A stretch of DNA of 6,585 nt from Methanobacteriota archaeon (GCA_030606525.1 JAUWGG010000060.1:1-6585); one strand, 5' to 3'; shown: positions 1-4,774, numbered from the stretch's first letter. Notes: generated by a model from the sequence alone, not told the origin. Numbers and translations are program-made.

Positions 1-113
1 AGATAGTAAGGGTGATATCATCTACTTCAGGACCAGTCATTATCGAGATTGAGAGGAATGTTGTTGCACTAGGGCGTGGGATGGCAAAAAGAATCATGGT
101 TATGAGAATTTAG
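1..113 (+). CDS. feoA: FeoA-like protein, C-terminal fragment (5' end outside window)
   Basis: Only the last 36 codons are visible, read from base 3 to the TAG at 111-113. The peptide has the C-terminal FeoA pattern: a turn 'SGPVIIEIE', then 'NVVALGRGMAKRIMV'. This is the last strands of the small SH3-like FeoA fold, with the usual Gly-x-Gly-Met-Ala-x-x-Ile ending. FeoA proteins (about 75-90 residues) are cytoplasmic accessories of the FeoB ferrous-iron transporter. The same SH3-like fold also forms the third domain of some DtxR-type regulators. The next gene downstream is a DtxR/MntR-type regulator that lacks an SH3 domain, which fits an iron-homeostasis neighbourhood. Whether feoB lies upstream cannot be seen. 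The family call is fairly sure; the function is inferred from the family and the neighbour. Confidence 0.72.
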   Translation, partial: IVRVISSTSGPVIIEIERNVVALGRGMAKRIMVMRI

Positions 114-133
114 GATATGGTCAGGACCATATC
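114..133. repeat. Perfect inverted repeat directly after the feoA-like stop codon
   Basis: Arms GATATGGTC (114-122) and GACCATATC (125-133) are exact reverse complements separated by AG. As RNA this would fold as a stem of about 7 bp with a 6-nt loop, starting on the first base after the stop codon. There is no T-run after it, so a bacterial-type intrinsic terminator is not supported. It could be an mRNA 3'-end stabiliser or a protein-binding palindrome upstream of the regulator promoter. The repeat is seen directly; the role is unknown. Confidence 0.7.
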
Positions 134-167
134 GCTAAAAGATCAAGTTTAAGCAAGAAGAGTGTGC

Positions 168-202
168 AAAAATTTAAGTATCCCAATTAATATTAGGATA
201 CC
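168..202 (+). promoter_or_regulatory. Archaeal promoter of the DtxR/MntR-type regulator gene
   Basis: A TATA-like element, AATTTAAG/TTTAAGTA (171-180), is preceded by an A-rich stretch (168-172) that could act as a BRE. With the usual archaeal spacing of about 25 bp, transcription would start near 200-205, leaving a leader of roughly 35 nt before the ATG at 238. That leader holds the ribosome binding site AAGGTGA at 224-230. Inferred from spacing and composition. Confidence 0.5.
178..201. promoter_or_regulatory. Palindromic putative operator of the metalloregulator
   Basis: GTATCC (178-183) and GGATAC (196-201) are exact inverted copies. Three more inner pairs match (AAT 185-187 with ATT 192-194), giving 9 of 12 complementary pairs across 24 bp. 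The site overlaps the downstream edge of the TATA-like element and fills the space up to the predicted transcription start, where a bound repressor would block transcription initiation. It sits immediately upstream of a DtxR/MntR-type regulator, so metal-dependent autorepression is the simplest reading. The palindrome is seen; its binder is inferred. Confidence 0.6.
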
Positions 203-237
203 CGAAATTCGTGAGAGTATTCGAAGGTGATACCATC

Positions 238-687
238 ATGTTGAGTAGAAAAGTTGAGGATTATATGGAGGCGATACTCAATATCGCAGACCAAAAGGGA
301 TATGCTAGAACAAAAGATATAGCTAAGGTTCTAAATATTACATCTCCAAGTGTAGTTGAGATGATAAAAAAATTAGATAATATGGGATTTATTAACTATA
401 GGAAATATGAAGGCGTGACCTTAACCACTAGAGGAAGAGAAATAGCAGCTTCTGTAAGAGAGAAGCATGAGATAATTAAAAGTTTTTTAAAAATTATTCA
501 GGTACCAAACGGTATTGCAAATAAAGATGCATGCACTATGGAACATCATTTAGATCCAAAAACCATTGAACAAATCAAAAAGCTGGTTAGTTTTGTTAAA
601 GATGCACCAGAGAATCCGAAATGGCTTGAGCATTTTGAGATTTATTGTAAAACTGGGAAGTATGAATGTAAAAAAGAAGAAGATTGA
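238..687 (+). CDS. DtxR/MntR-family metal-dependent transcriptional regulator
   Basis: Probable cytoplasmic, metal-activated repressor of 149 residues. The start is the ATG at 238, because AAGGTGA (224-230) lies 7 nt upstream and because residue numbers then match Bacillus MntR; an in-frame GTG at 211 would add nine residues. Residues 1-60 form the winged helix-turn-helix (recognition helix around 'SPSVVEMIKKL', wing 'YRKYEGVTLT'). Residues 70-120 form the dimerisation domain with the metal site. MntR ligand positions hold Asp8, Glu11, His77, Cys99, Glu102 and His103. Position 99 is Glu in MntR, while DtxR has Cys at the equivalent place, so the site looks like a hybrid. There is no SH3 domain. 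Instead there is a short tail with Cys137 and Cys144. Its promoter carries a palindrome (178-201), suggesting autoregulation. The family is nearly certain; Fe(II) versus Mn(II) is open, though the feoA-like neighbour favours iron. Confidence 0.9.
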   Translation: MLSRKVEDYMEAILNIADQKGYARTKDIAKVLNITSPSVVEMIKKLDNMGFINYRKYEGVTLTTRGREIAASVREKHEIIKSFLKIIQVPNGIANKDACTMEHHLDPKTIEQIKKLVSFVKDAPENPKWLEHFEIYCKTGKYECKKEED

Positions 688-797
688 CATCAATTTACAT
701 TCCGTGAAAACAAGCAAACATTTTTAGGTATTGATTCAATGTACAGAGAGTGCATAAACACTGTAATTAAAAGCATAAAATATTTGGAGAGTGAAAA
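688..797. other. Intergenic gap between the metalloregulator and the Mrp ATPase
   Basis: This 110-bp A/T-rich stretch has no credible gene. TATA-like candidates (for example ATAAAC near 754-759 or ATAAAATAT at 774-782) are too ambiguous to call a promoter, so the Mrp gene could be co-transcribed with the regulator or start its own transcript. A small palindrome, ATTGATTCAAT (730-740), is present. GGAGAGTGA at 786-794 is the ribosome binding site of the next gene. Confidence 0.5.
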
Positions 798-1646
798 ATG
801 ATGGAAAATCCCAAAATAAATGAAGGAACTGCAAAGAAACGAATTGACAACCAAACAAAAATCTTGAACAATCTGAAAGATGTGAAACATAAAATAATCA
901 TATTGAGTGGGAAAGGAGGAGTTGGGAAGAGTACTGTAGCTGCTAATCTAGCATTTTCCCTCGGTTCTCGCGGCGCTCAGGTTGGTTTGATCGACGCTGA
1001 CATGCATGGACCTAGCATTCCAAAGATGCTTGGGATTGAGAACGAGAGATTAGTTGGAGGAGATGATAACAAGATCATGCCTATCACAACGTCTCCGAAC
1101 ATAAAAGTAGTGTCAATGGCCTTTTTGATAGCGAATAAGGATATGCCTGTAATTTGGCGGGGACCATTGAAAATGCATGCAATAAGACAGTTTTTAGAAG
1201 ATGTGCAGTGGGGTAGTTTAGATTATTTGATCATTGATCTACCGCCTGGTACTGGTGATGAACCCCTCAGCATAGCTCAGCTTATACCCGATAGCGATGG
1301 AGCCATCATTGTTACTACTCCCCAAGATGTTGCTTTGTTGAGCGTTAGAAAATCGATAAACTTCGTTAAAACACTAAAGCTGCCAGTAATAGGTATAATC
1401 GAGAATATGAGCGGATTTATTTGTCCCCATTGCAATAAGAAAATAGATATATTCGGAACAGGCGGTGGTCTCAAAGCCTCCCGTGACTTTAACGTACCAT
1501 TCTTGGGCAAGATCCCTATAGCGCCTGAGATCGTTGAGACGGGTGACTCTGGAAAACCATTTGTATTGGAACATAGAGGATCAAGCTCTACAAAAGCATT
1601 TGAGGAGATCGTTGAGAAGATAGAGAAGATTTTAGATAAAAAGTGA
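798..1646 (+). CDS. Mrp/NBP35/ApbC-family P-loop ATPase, Fe-S cluster carrier
   Basis: Probable cytoplasmic ATPase of 282 residues that binds and transfers [4Fe-4S] clusters, as its bacterial (ApbC/Mrp) and eukaryotic (Nbp35/Cfd1) relatives do. Residues 37-46 (SGKGGVGKST) are the deviant Walker A motif with its signature lysine. Switch I is 'DADMHGPSIP' at 66-75, which is diagnostic of the Mrp subgroup rather than MinD or NifH. Walker B is 'LIIDLPPGTGDEP' at 144-156. 'CPHC' (Cys209, Cys212) is the conserved CxxC that bridges a cluster between the two subunits of a dimer. The first 30 residues are charged and lack the DUF59 domain seen in many bacterial Mrp proteins and the N-terminal four-cysteine ferredoxin-like motif of Nbp35. 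Two tandem ATG codons (798 and 801) follow a GGAGAGTGA site, so the start is ambiguous by one codon. It lies just before the NifX/MinD cluster, where it could deliver or receive clusters. Confidence 0.95.
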   Translation: MMENPKINEGTAKKRIDNQTKILNNLKDVKHKIIILSGKGGVGKSTVAANLAFSLGSRGAQVGLIDADMHGPSIPKMLGIENERLVGGDDNKIMPITTSPNIKVVSMAFLIANKDMPVIWRGPLKMHAIRQFLEDVQWGSLDYLIIDLPPGTGDEPLSIAQLIPDSDGAIIVTTPQDVALLSVRKSINFVKTLKLPVIGIIENMSGFICPHCNKKIDIFGTGGGLKASRDFNVPFLGKIPIAPEIVETGDSGKPFVLEHRGSSSTKAFEEIVEKIEKILDKK

Positions 1647-1667
1647 TTGGGAAAGATTTAAATATTA

Positions 1668-1719
1668 CATCGCATATTGGCAATAACTTTATATACTTCA
1701 TCGCATATACGTAGTAATA
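1668..1719 (+). promoter_or_regulatory. Promoter of the NifX/MinD operon with flanking direct repeats
   Basis: The TATA box CTTTATATA lies at 1687-1695, which puts the expected transcription start at about 1716-1720, essentially on the ATG at 1720. No Shine-Dalgarno sequence precedes that ATG, so a leaderless transcript is likely. The exact 10-bp direct repeat CATCGCATAT occurs at 1668-1677 and 1699-1708, one copy on each side of the TATA box and 31 bp apart (about three helical turns). Such paired same-face sites suggest a regulator binding around the promoter. A second TATA-like stretch, ATTTAAATATT (1656-1666), lies just upstream. The repeats are seen; the regulatory role is inferred. Confidence 0.65.
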
Positions 1720-2034
1720 ATGCCCTGTGGTAGAAGAAGAGGACGAAGATGGATCACAGCAATTCCAGAGACAACGTACTTTAAACCAGTTGGAATACCA
1801 CTGCAGCAATTAAATACTGTAACTTTAACTCTGGAGGAATTAGAAGCGCTTCGTCTTGTTGATGCCCAAGGTTTAGATCAGGAACAAGCAGCAAATCAAA
1901 TGGGTGTATCAAGAAAGACGCTGTGGAATGACCTAATGAGCGCAAGAAAAAAAGTTGCTGAAGCACTCGTAAACGGTTGGGCGATAGAAATACAAGGTGG
2001 AAATTATATTGTCAGAGGGCAGTATATGAGATAA
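1720..2034 (+). CDS. DUF134 (UPF0251) family predicted DNA-binding protein
   Basis: Small protein of 104 residues of the DUF134/UPF0251 family, predicted helix-turn-helix regulators found widely in anaerobes. The family signature is clear: an Arg-rich N-terminus with one cysteine (MPCGRRRGRRW), 'TYFKPVGIPL' at 19-28, 'LTLEELEALRLVDAQGLDQEQAA' over 36-58, and a sigma-70-region-4-like helix-turn-helix 'MGVSRKTLWNDLMSARKKVAEALVNG' over 61-86. The usual Cys-rich C-terminal tail is absent; this one ends in 'GGNYIVRGQYMR'. DUF134 genes often sit beside NifX-like and MinD-like genes, as here, so it is the natural candidate to bind the repeats at its own promoter and control the operon. That link is inference. 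The start has no ribosome binding site and probably sits at the 5' end of a leaderless mRNA. Confidence 0.92.
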   Translation: MPCGRRRGRRWITAIPETTYFKPVGIPLQQLNTVTLTLEELEALRLVDAQGLDQEQAANQMGVSRKTLWNDLMSARKKVAEALVNGWAIEIQGGNYIVRGQYMR

Positions 2035-2050
2035 AATGAGGTGATGAAAA

Positions 2051-2245
2051 ATGCCGAGAGGATTTGGTAGAGGTAGAGGTAGAGGATTTGGAAGGGGGTT
2101 TGGATTAAGAACAGGTAGAGGAATGGGTAATCCATATCCATTCTGTAGATTCTATCCATGGCTTCCAAGAAGATGGTGGATGTATGGGATGAACCCCTAT
2201 AGAATACAACCATACCCTAATCAAATGCCATATAGAACATATTGA
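2051..2245 (+). CDS. Small Gly/Arg- and aromatic-rich protein, DUF5320-like
   Basis: Protein of 64 residues preceded by the ribosome binding site GAGGTGA (2038-2044), 6 nt from the ATG and 16 bp after the DUF134 stop, so it is probably a real gene in the operon. The N-terminal 26 residues are a Gly/Arg/Phe low-complexity tract (MPRGFGRGRGRGFGRGFG) followed by 'TGRGMG'. The rest is rich in Pro, Tyr, Trp, Arg and Met (for example 'WLPRRWWMYGMNPY') with a single Cys32. The opening resembles DUF5320-type small proteins that accompany NifX-like genes in anaerobes, but the match is weak because the sequence is low complexity. It has no signal peptide or membrane segment. Possible roles are as a nucleic-acid-binding or scaffold peptide; no function can be assigned. 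Confidence 0.75.
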   Translation: MPRGFGRGRGRGFGRGFGLRTGRGMGNPYPFCRFYPWLPRRWWMYGMNPYRIQPYPNQMPYRTY

Positions 2246-2275
2246 GGATAATAATTAAAAGGAGGTGAAAAAACG

Positions 2276-2611
2276 ATGGGTGGACACGGACATAGACATA
2301 TGTATTATGCAACTGGTTTACCAGGTTGGATACGATTTGGCTTCAGCCCAGGATGGCGCGGAAGAAGCCCGACAGGATTACCACCAACTGCTCAGTACTT
2401 GATGCAAACAGGACAGTTACCGCAGGTCATGTCCTATTTTCAACAGATGCCAGTGCAACAGCAAACATCAGCGCCTTTACAAGCACCGATGCAGGTACCG
2501 CAGATAACAAAAGAACAGGAAGTGCAGATGCTTGAAGATCAGGCAAAAATGATAGAGCAGCAACTAGAACAGATAAAGAAAAGACTCGATGAGATCAAAA
2601 AAAAGGAATAA
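2276..2611 (+). CDS. DUF5320-like protein with C-terminal coiled coil
   Basis: Protein of 111 residues with a near-perfect ribosome binding site, GGAGGTGA (2261-2268), 7 nt before the ATG, suggesting strong translation. Residues 1-12 are His-rich (His4, His6, His8), a possible metal-binding patch. Residues 13-50 ('GLPGWIRFGFSPGWRGRSPTGLPP', then 'AQYLMQTGQLPQ') form a Gly/Pro/Trp-rich region typical of small DUF5320-like proteins. Residues 50-76 are Gln/Pro/Met-rich. Residues 79-111 are a charged heptad-like helix ('EQEVQMLEDQAKMIEQQLEQI' and on) that predicts a coiled coil, as in this family. It is probably an oligomerising partner of the NifX/MinD proteins. The family call rests on recall of sequence style, and the biochemical role is unknown. 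Confidence 0.82.
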   Translation: MGGHGHRHMYYATGLPGWIRFGFSPGWRGRSPTGLPPTAQYLMQTGQLPQVMSYFQQMPVQQQTSAPLQAPMQVPQITKEQEVQMLEDQAKMIEQQLEQIKKRLDEIKKKE

Positions 2612-2715
2612 GAATAGAAAGGAATCGAAGAATATCTTAAGCCATAAAGAATAATAGGGATTAAAGAATTAGAGTAGACCAAAAAATAAAAGCGTATTAA
2701 TTAGGAGGAAACAAA
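2612..2715. other. Intergenic A/G-rich gap before the first NifX-like gene
   Basis: This 104-bp purine-rich stretch holds no supported gene. AGGAGG (2703-2708), 7 nt before the ATG at 2716, is the ribosome binding site of the next gene. An A-rich run at 2679-2691 could contribute a weak internal promoter, but no clear BRE/TATA pair is seen, so read-through from the upstream promoter is the simpler reading. Confidence 0.45.
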
Positions 2716-3327
2716 ATGAAAATTGCAGTAGCAACAACAAAAGGTGGATTGGAAGATGAAGTATCACCGATATTTGGTAGATGCCAGACATATACCATGG
2801 TCGAGGTAGATAATAAAAAAATTAAGGATACGAAGGTAATGCAAAATCAGTATGCAGGTGCTGCGGGTGGCGCAGGTATCCAAGCAGCACAACTTGTGAT
2901 AAGTCAAGGTGCAAAAGCAGTAATTGCTGGTAATTTTGGACCGAATGCATCAATGATTTTCGATCAAAGCGGGGTAGAGATGGTTAGGACGCAGGGGATT
3001 AGCGTGAAGGAAGCTGTAACGAAATACTTGAACAAAGAGCTTGCATCAACTCCTACACCAACCCAGCCTATTGGAGCGCCGCAGCCCGGCATTTCCCCAG
3101 GGTATAGCCCTGGTATGGGTAGAGGAATGGGTAGAGGTGGAGGTATGGGTCGCGGACGTGGAGGCGGTGGAGGCCGCGGCATGGGACGAGGCATGGGTGC
3201 AGGTGGTTCAGATGTATGCACATGCCCGAATTGCAGATATACCGCACCGCATGTGAGAGGTACCCCATGCTTCGCTATAAAATGTCCGCAATGCGGTACA
3301 CCGATGAGAGGTACTTGGTGCTATTGA
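2716..3327 (+). CDS. NifX-domain protein with Gly-Arg linker and C-terminal zinc ribbon
   Basis: Protein of 203 residues in three parts. Residues 1-108 are a dinitrogenase iron-molybdenum cofactor biosynthesis (NifX/NafY/ORP) domain: 'MKIAVAT', 'EVSPIFGRCQTYTMVEV' around residues 15-31, the loop 'GAAGGAGIQAAQLVISQGA', and 'VIAGNFGPNA' at 69-78. Residues 109-166 are a Pro-rich then Gly/Arg/Met-rich linker (repeated GMGRG). Residues 167-203 carry seven cysteines, including CPNC (170-173) and CPQC (190-193), a likely zinc ribbon or metal site. Family members bind metal-sulfur cofactors or clusters, as in NifX, NafY and the Desulfovibrio orange protein. No nitrogenase genes are visible, so a non-nitrogenase cofactor role is more likely. 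The linker and tail recur on a ferredoxin gene 0.7 kb downstream. The start is supported by AGGAGG at 2703-2708. Confidence 0.93.
   Translation: MKIAVATTKGGLEDEVSPIFGRCQTYTMVEVDNKKIKDTKVMQNQYAGAAGGAGIQAAQLVISQGAKAVIAGNFGPNASMIFDQSGVEMVRTQGISVKEAVTKYLNKELASTPTPTQPIGAPQPGISPGYSPGMGRGMGRGGGMGRGRGGGGGRGMGRGMGAGGSDVCTCPNCRYTAPHVRGTPCFAIKCPQCGTPMRGTWCY
3064..3327 (+). repeat. Copy 1 of a duplicated Gly-Arg linker plus zinc-ribbon coding module
   Basis: It encodes the last 87 residues of the first NifX-like protein, from 'QPIGAPQPGI' to the final 'CY'. The matching copy is at 3946-4206. By hand count, the last 123 nt (3205-3327 against 4084-4206) agree at about 100 positions without gaps, including the stop-codon position. 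The Gly-Arg middle is alignable in length but diverged. This is a coding duplication, not a mobile element. Confidence 0.9.
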
Positions 3328-3379
3328 GTAAGATTAGAATGCAAATAAGGAGTAGCGCTATTAATATGGAGGGAAAATA

Positions 3380-3766
3380 ATGCCCAATAAAAGATCATTA
3401 AAGAAAGGTAGAGTTAGAGTAGCTGTACCCCTTGAAGCGGATGAAGGATTAGATTCCTCGATATCTTCACACATTGGCATGTGTCCTTATTTCTTGATCG
3501 CAGATGTTGAGAACAATAAAATTGTTAAATGGGAAACAAAGAAGAACCCTGGCGCTGAGTTAGATAGAAGGATGGGTCTTGAGGCTGTGAGATTCCTCGT
3601 AGACGAAGGTGTAAAGGTCGTAATAGCTGTAACACTTGGAGAAGGTCCATTTTGGATGTTGGGCGGGAAATCCATTAAAGCTTATAGAGTTTTAGATGAA
3701 AAAGCAAAAAAGATTGCATGGTACGTTGAGAACTATAAGAAATTAGAAGAAATAAAAGAGGTGTGA
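3380..3766 (+). CDS. Divergent NifX-domain protein
   Basis: Protein of 128 residues with GGAGGG (3368-3373) placed 6 nt before its ATG. After a basic N-terminal extension (residues 1-11), a NifX/ORP-type fold is recognisable: 'VRVAVPLEADEGLDSSISSHIG' (12-33) matches the family opening with the first strand and the acidic-then-phase loop, 'YFLIADVENNKIV' is the second hairpin, and 'VKVVIAVTLGEGP' (79-91) corresponds to the central strand plus Gly-rich loop. The usual 'HFGR' signature is 'HIGM' here, and the Gly/Ala-rich loop is replaced by charged residues, so cofactor contacts may differ. The C-terminus (100-128) is helical and Lys/Glu-rich. Its stop codon overlaps the start of the next gene, a ferredoxin with a zinc-ribbon tail, so the two proteins may be made in step and work together, mirroring the fused NifX-linker-ribbon protein upstream. 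Confidence 0.85.
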   Translation: MPNKRSLKKGRVRVAVPLEADEGLDSSISSHIGMCPYFLIADVENNKIVKWETKKNPGAELDRRMGLEAVRFLVDEGVKVVIAVTLGEGPFWMLGGKSIKAYRVLDEKAKKIAWYVENYKKLEEIKEV

Positions 3767-4206
3767 ATACAGCGATAAAAATTGATGATGAGAAATGCAA
3801 TGGCTGTGGGATTTGTGCAGAGGTATGCCCAAATGATGCGATCATAGTAGATGATGTAGCACGTGTTGTTGAAAATAAATGTATGGAATGCGGTTTGTGT
3901 GTAAACAAGTGTCCCAATGGAGCAATCACACTGCATACTGCAATCCAGCTCATTGGAGCGCCGCAACCAGGCATTCCTCAAATGTACAATCCGGGCATAG
4001 GTATAAGAAGAGGTGGTAGTATGGATCGCGGACGTCGAAGTGGTGGTCAAGGCATGGGTATGGGGAGAGGTAGAGGTACTGTTGGTTCAGATATATGCAC
4101 ATGTCCAAACTGTGGATATACCGCACCGCATGCAAGAGGTACACCTTGCTCCTCGATGAAATGCCCACAATGTGGTACGCCGATGAGAGGTAGACAGTGC
4201 TATTAA
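3763..4206 (+). CDS. 2[4Fe-4S] ferredoxin fused to Gly-Arg linker and zinc ribbon
   Basis: Protein of 147 residues if it starts at the GTG at 3763. Residues 5-56 are a classic two-cluster ferredoxin: CxxCxxCxxxCP motifs at Cys12/15/18/22 and Cys40/43/46/50. Residues 62-108 are a Pro/Gly/Arg/Met-rich linker, and 109-147 a zinc-ribbon-like tail with CPNC (114-117) and CPQC (134-137), the same module as in the first NifX-like protein. It is a probable electron donor to, or cluster source for, the NifX/MinD system. The start is odd. The GTG overlaps the upstream TGA, and the nearest ribosome binding site, GAGGTG (3758-3763), runs into it. An ATA at 3775, which would give 'MKIDDEKCNGCG', is better spaced but rare as a start. 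Translational coupling to the upstream gene is likely. Domain calls are secure; the exact start is not. Confidence 0.88.
   Translation: MNTAIKIDDEKCNGCGICAEVCPNDAIIVDDVARVVENKCMECGLCVNKCPNGAITLHTAIQLIGAPQPGIPQMYNPGIGIRRGGSMDRGRRSGGQGMGMGRGRGTVGSDICTCPNCGYTAPHARGTPCSSMKCPQCGTPMRGRQCY
3946..4206 (+). repeat. Copy 2 of the duplicated Gly-Arg linker plus zinc-ribbon coding module
   Basis: It encodes the last 86 residues of the ferredoxin fusion, from 'QLIGAPQPGI' to the final 'CY'. The last 40 residues agree with copy 1 (3064-3327) at 32 positions by hand count, and all cysteines are conserved. Both copies start after the same 'IGAPQPGI' junction, which marks a module boundary. Confidence 0.9.
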
Positions 4207-4393
4207 GTGAAATAGATTGGCCATATCTCAAAAGCGACCAAAGATTCGATCACATTGGAAGAATGGGAAATAAAAAATAGGAAAAGAGCAATACCAGCTG
4301 CATAGGTAGAAAATGCATGAACTTGAAAAACGAGATGATGAAAATTACCAAAGAATGACGATGATATAAACAAAAATTAGAAGAGGTGAATGT
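4207..4393. other. 187-bp gap before the third NifX-like gene
   Basis: No supported gene lies here. Short open stretches exist (for example an 18-codon frame from the ATG at 4313) but none has a ribosome binding site or a recognisable product. GATATAAAC at about 4364-4372 is TATA-like, but it would place transcription start on or after the ATG at 4394, while that gene has its own ribosome binding site, GAGGTGA (4383-4389). The gap is long for this operon and could hold an internal promoter or a decayed small gene. Confidence 0.45.
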
Positions 4394-4774
4394 ATGAGAG
4401 TTTGTATACCAACAATGGGTAACCAAGGTTTAGACGAGCAAGTGGGCGAGCATTTTGGTAGAGTGCCCACGTACACGATAGTTGACACAGGGACAGGAGA
4501 AGTGGAAGTACATCCTAACACAAGCGAGCATATGGGAGGCGCGGGTTATGCCCCAGAGATCATGGCAAAAGCAAACGTTGACGTAATGATATGCTCAGGA
4601 TTAGGAAGAAGAGCTATTGGTATGTTTGAAGGGTTCGGAATCATGGTCTATGTAGGTGCTTTTGGGGCTGTGAGAGATGCCGTTCAAATGTGGAAAGATG
4701 GTAGGTTACAAGCTGCCACAGATGAAAATGCTTGTCGACAGCACGCATTTAGAAGAAAAGAGCATGGGAGCTAA
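4394..4774 (+). CDS. NifX/ORP-like cofactor-binding protein, stand-alone domain
   Basis: Protein of 126 residues made of a single dinitrogenase iron-molybdenum cofactor biosynthesis domain. It has the family landmarks in order: 'MRVCIPTMGNQGLDEQVGEHFGR' (1-23) with the conserved 'HFGR', 'TYTIVD' (26-31), 'HMGGAGYAPEIMAKANVDVMICSGLGRRAI' (46-75) with the His/Gly cofactor loop, and the C-terminal 'ATDENACRQHAFR' (108-120) common in this subgroup. Cys4, Cys67 and Cys114 and His20, His46 and His117 are candidate ligands. The closest characterised relative by architecture and setting is the Desulfovibrio orange protein, which holds a Mo-Cu-sulfide cluster; whether this protein does is unknown. It has a ribosome binding site (4383-4389), and its stop abuts the ATG of the first MinD-type ATPase, so it is the probable direct partner of that ATPase pair. 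Confidence 0.93.
   Translation: MRVCIPTMGNQGLDEQVGEHFGRVPTYTIVDTGTGEVEVHPNTSEHMGGAGYAPEIMAKANVDVMICSGLGRRAIGMFEGFGIMVYVGAFGAVRDAVQMWKDGRLQAATDENACRQHAFRRKEHGS

Noticed and set aside
211..237. GTG at 211 as start of the metalloregulator
   Set aside because: The ATG at 238 has AAGGTGA 7 nt upstream and puts ligand residues exactly at the MntR numbering; the GTG lacks a ribosome binding site and would add nine residues that do not fit the family.
730..740. Small palindrome ATTGATTCAAT upstream of the Mrp ATPase gene
   Set aside because: It is only five base pairs per arm in A/T-rich DNA, expected by chance, and no well-placed TATA element goes with it.
2066..2100. Short tandem GGTAGA-like repeats in the Gly/Arg-rich genes, possibly a CRISPR or microsatellite
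   Set aside because: The repeats are irregular, lie in frame within coding sequence and encode Gly-Arg tracts; there are no spacers of constant length.
2964..3221. Minus-strand open frames opposite the main genes, for example a Pro-rich one here
   Set aside because: They mirror the Gly/Arg-rich coding strand, have no ribosome binding sites or family resemblance, and overlap well-supported + strand genes fully.
4313..4369. Small gene in the gap before the third NifX-like gene
   Set aside because: The 18-codon frame and its neighbours lack ribosome binding sites and any recognisable sequence, and such lengths occur by chance.
2716..4774. Nitrogen-fixation (nif) gene cluster
   Set aside because: NifX-like domains alone do not indicate nitrogenase; no nifH, nifD, nifK, nifE or nifN is present, and the companion genes match ORP-type clusters instead.
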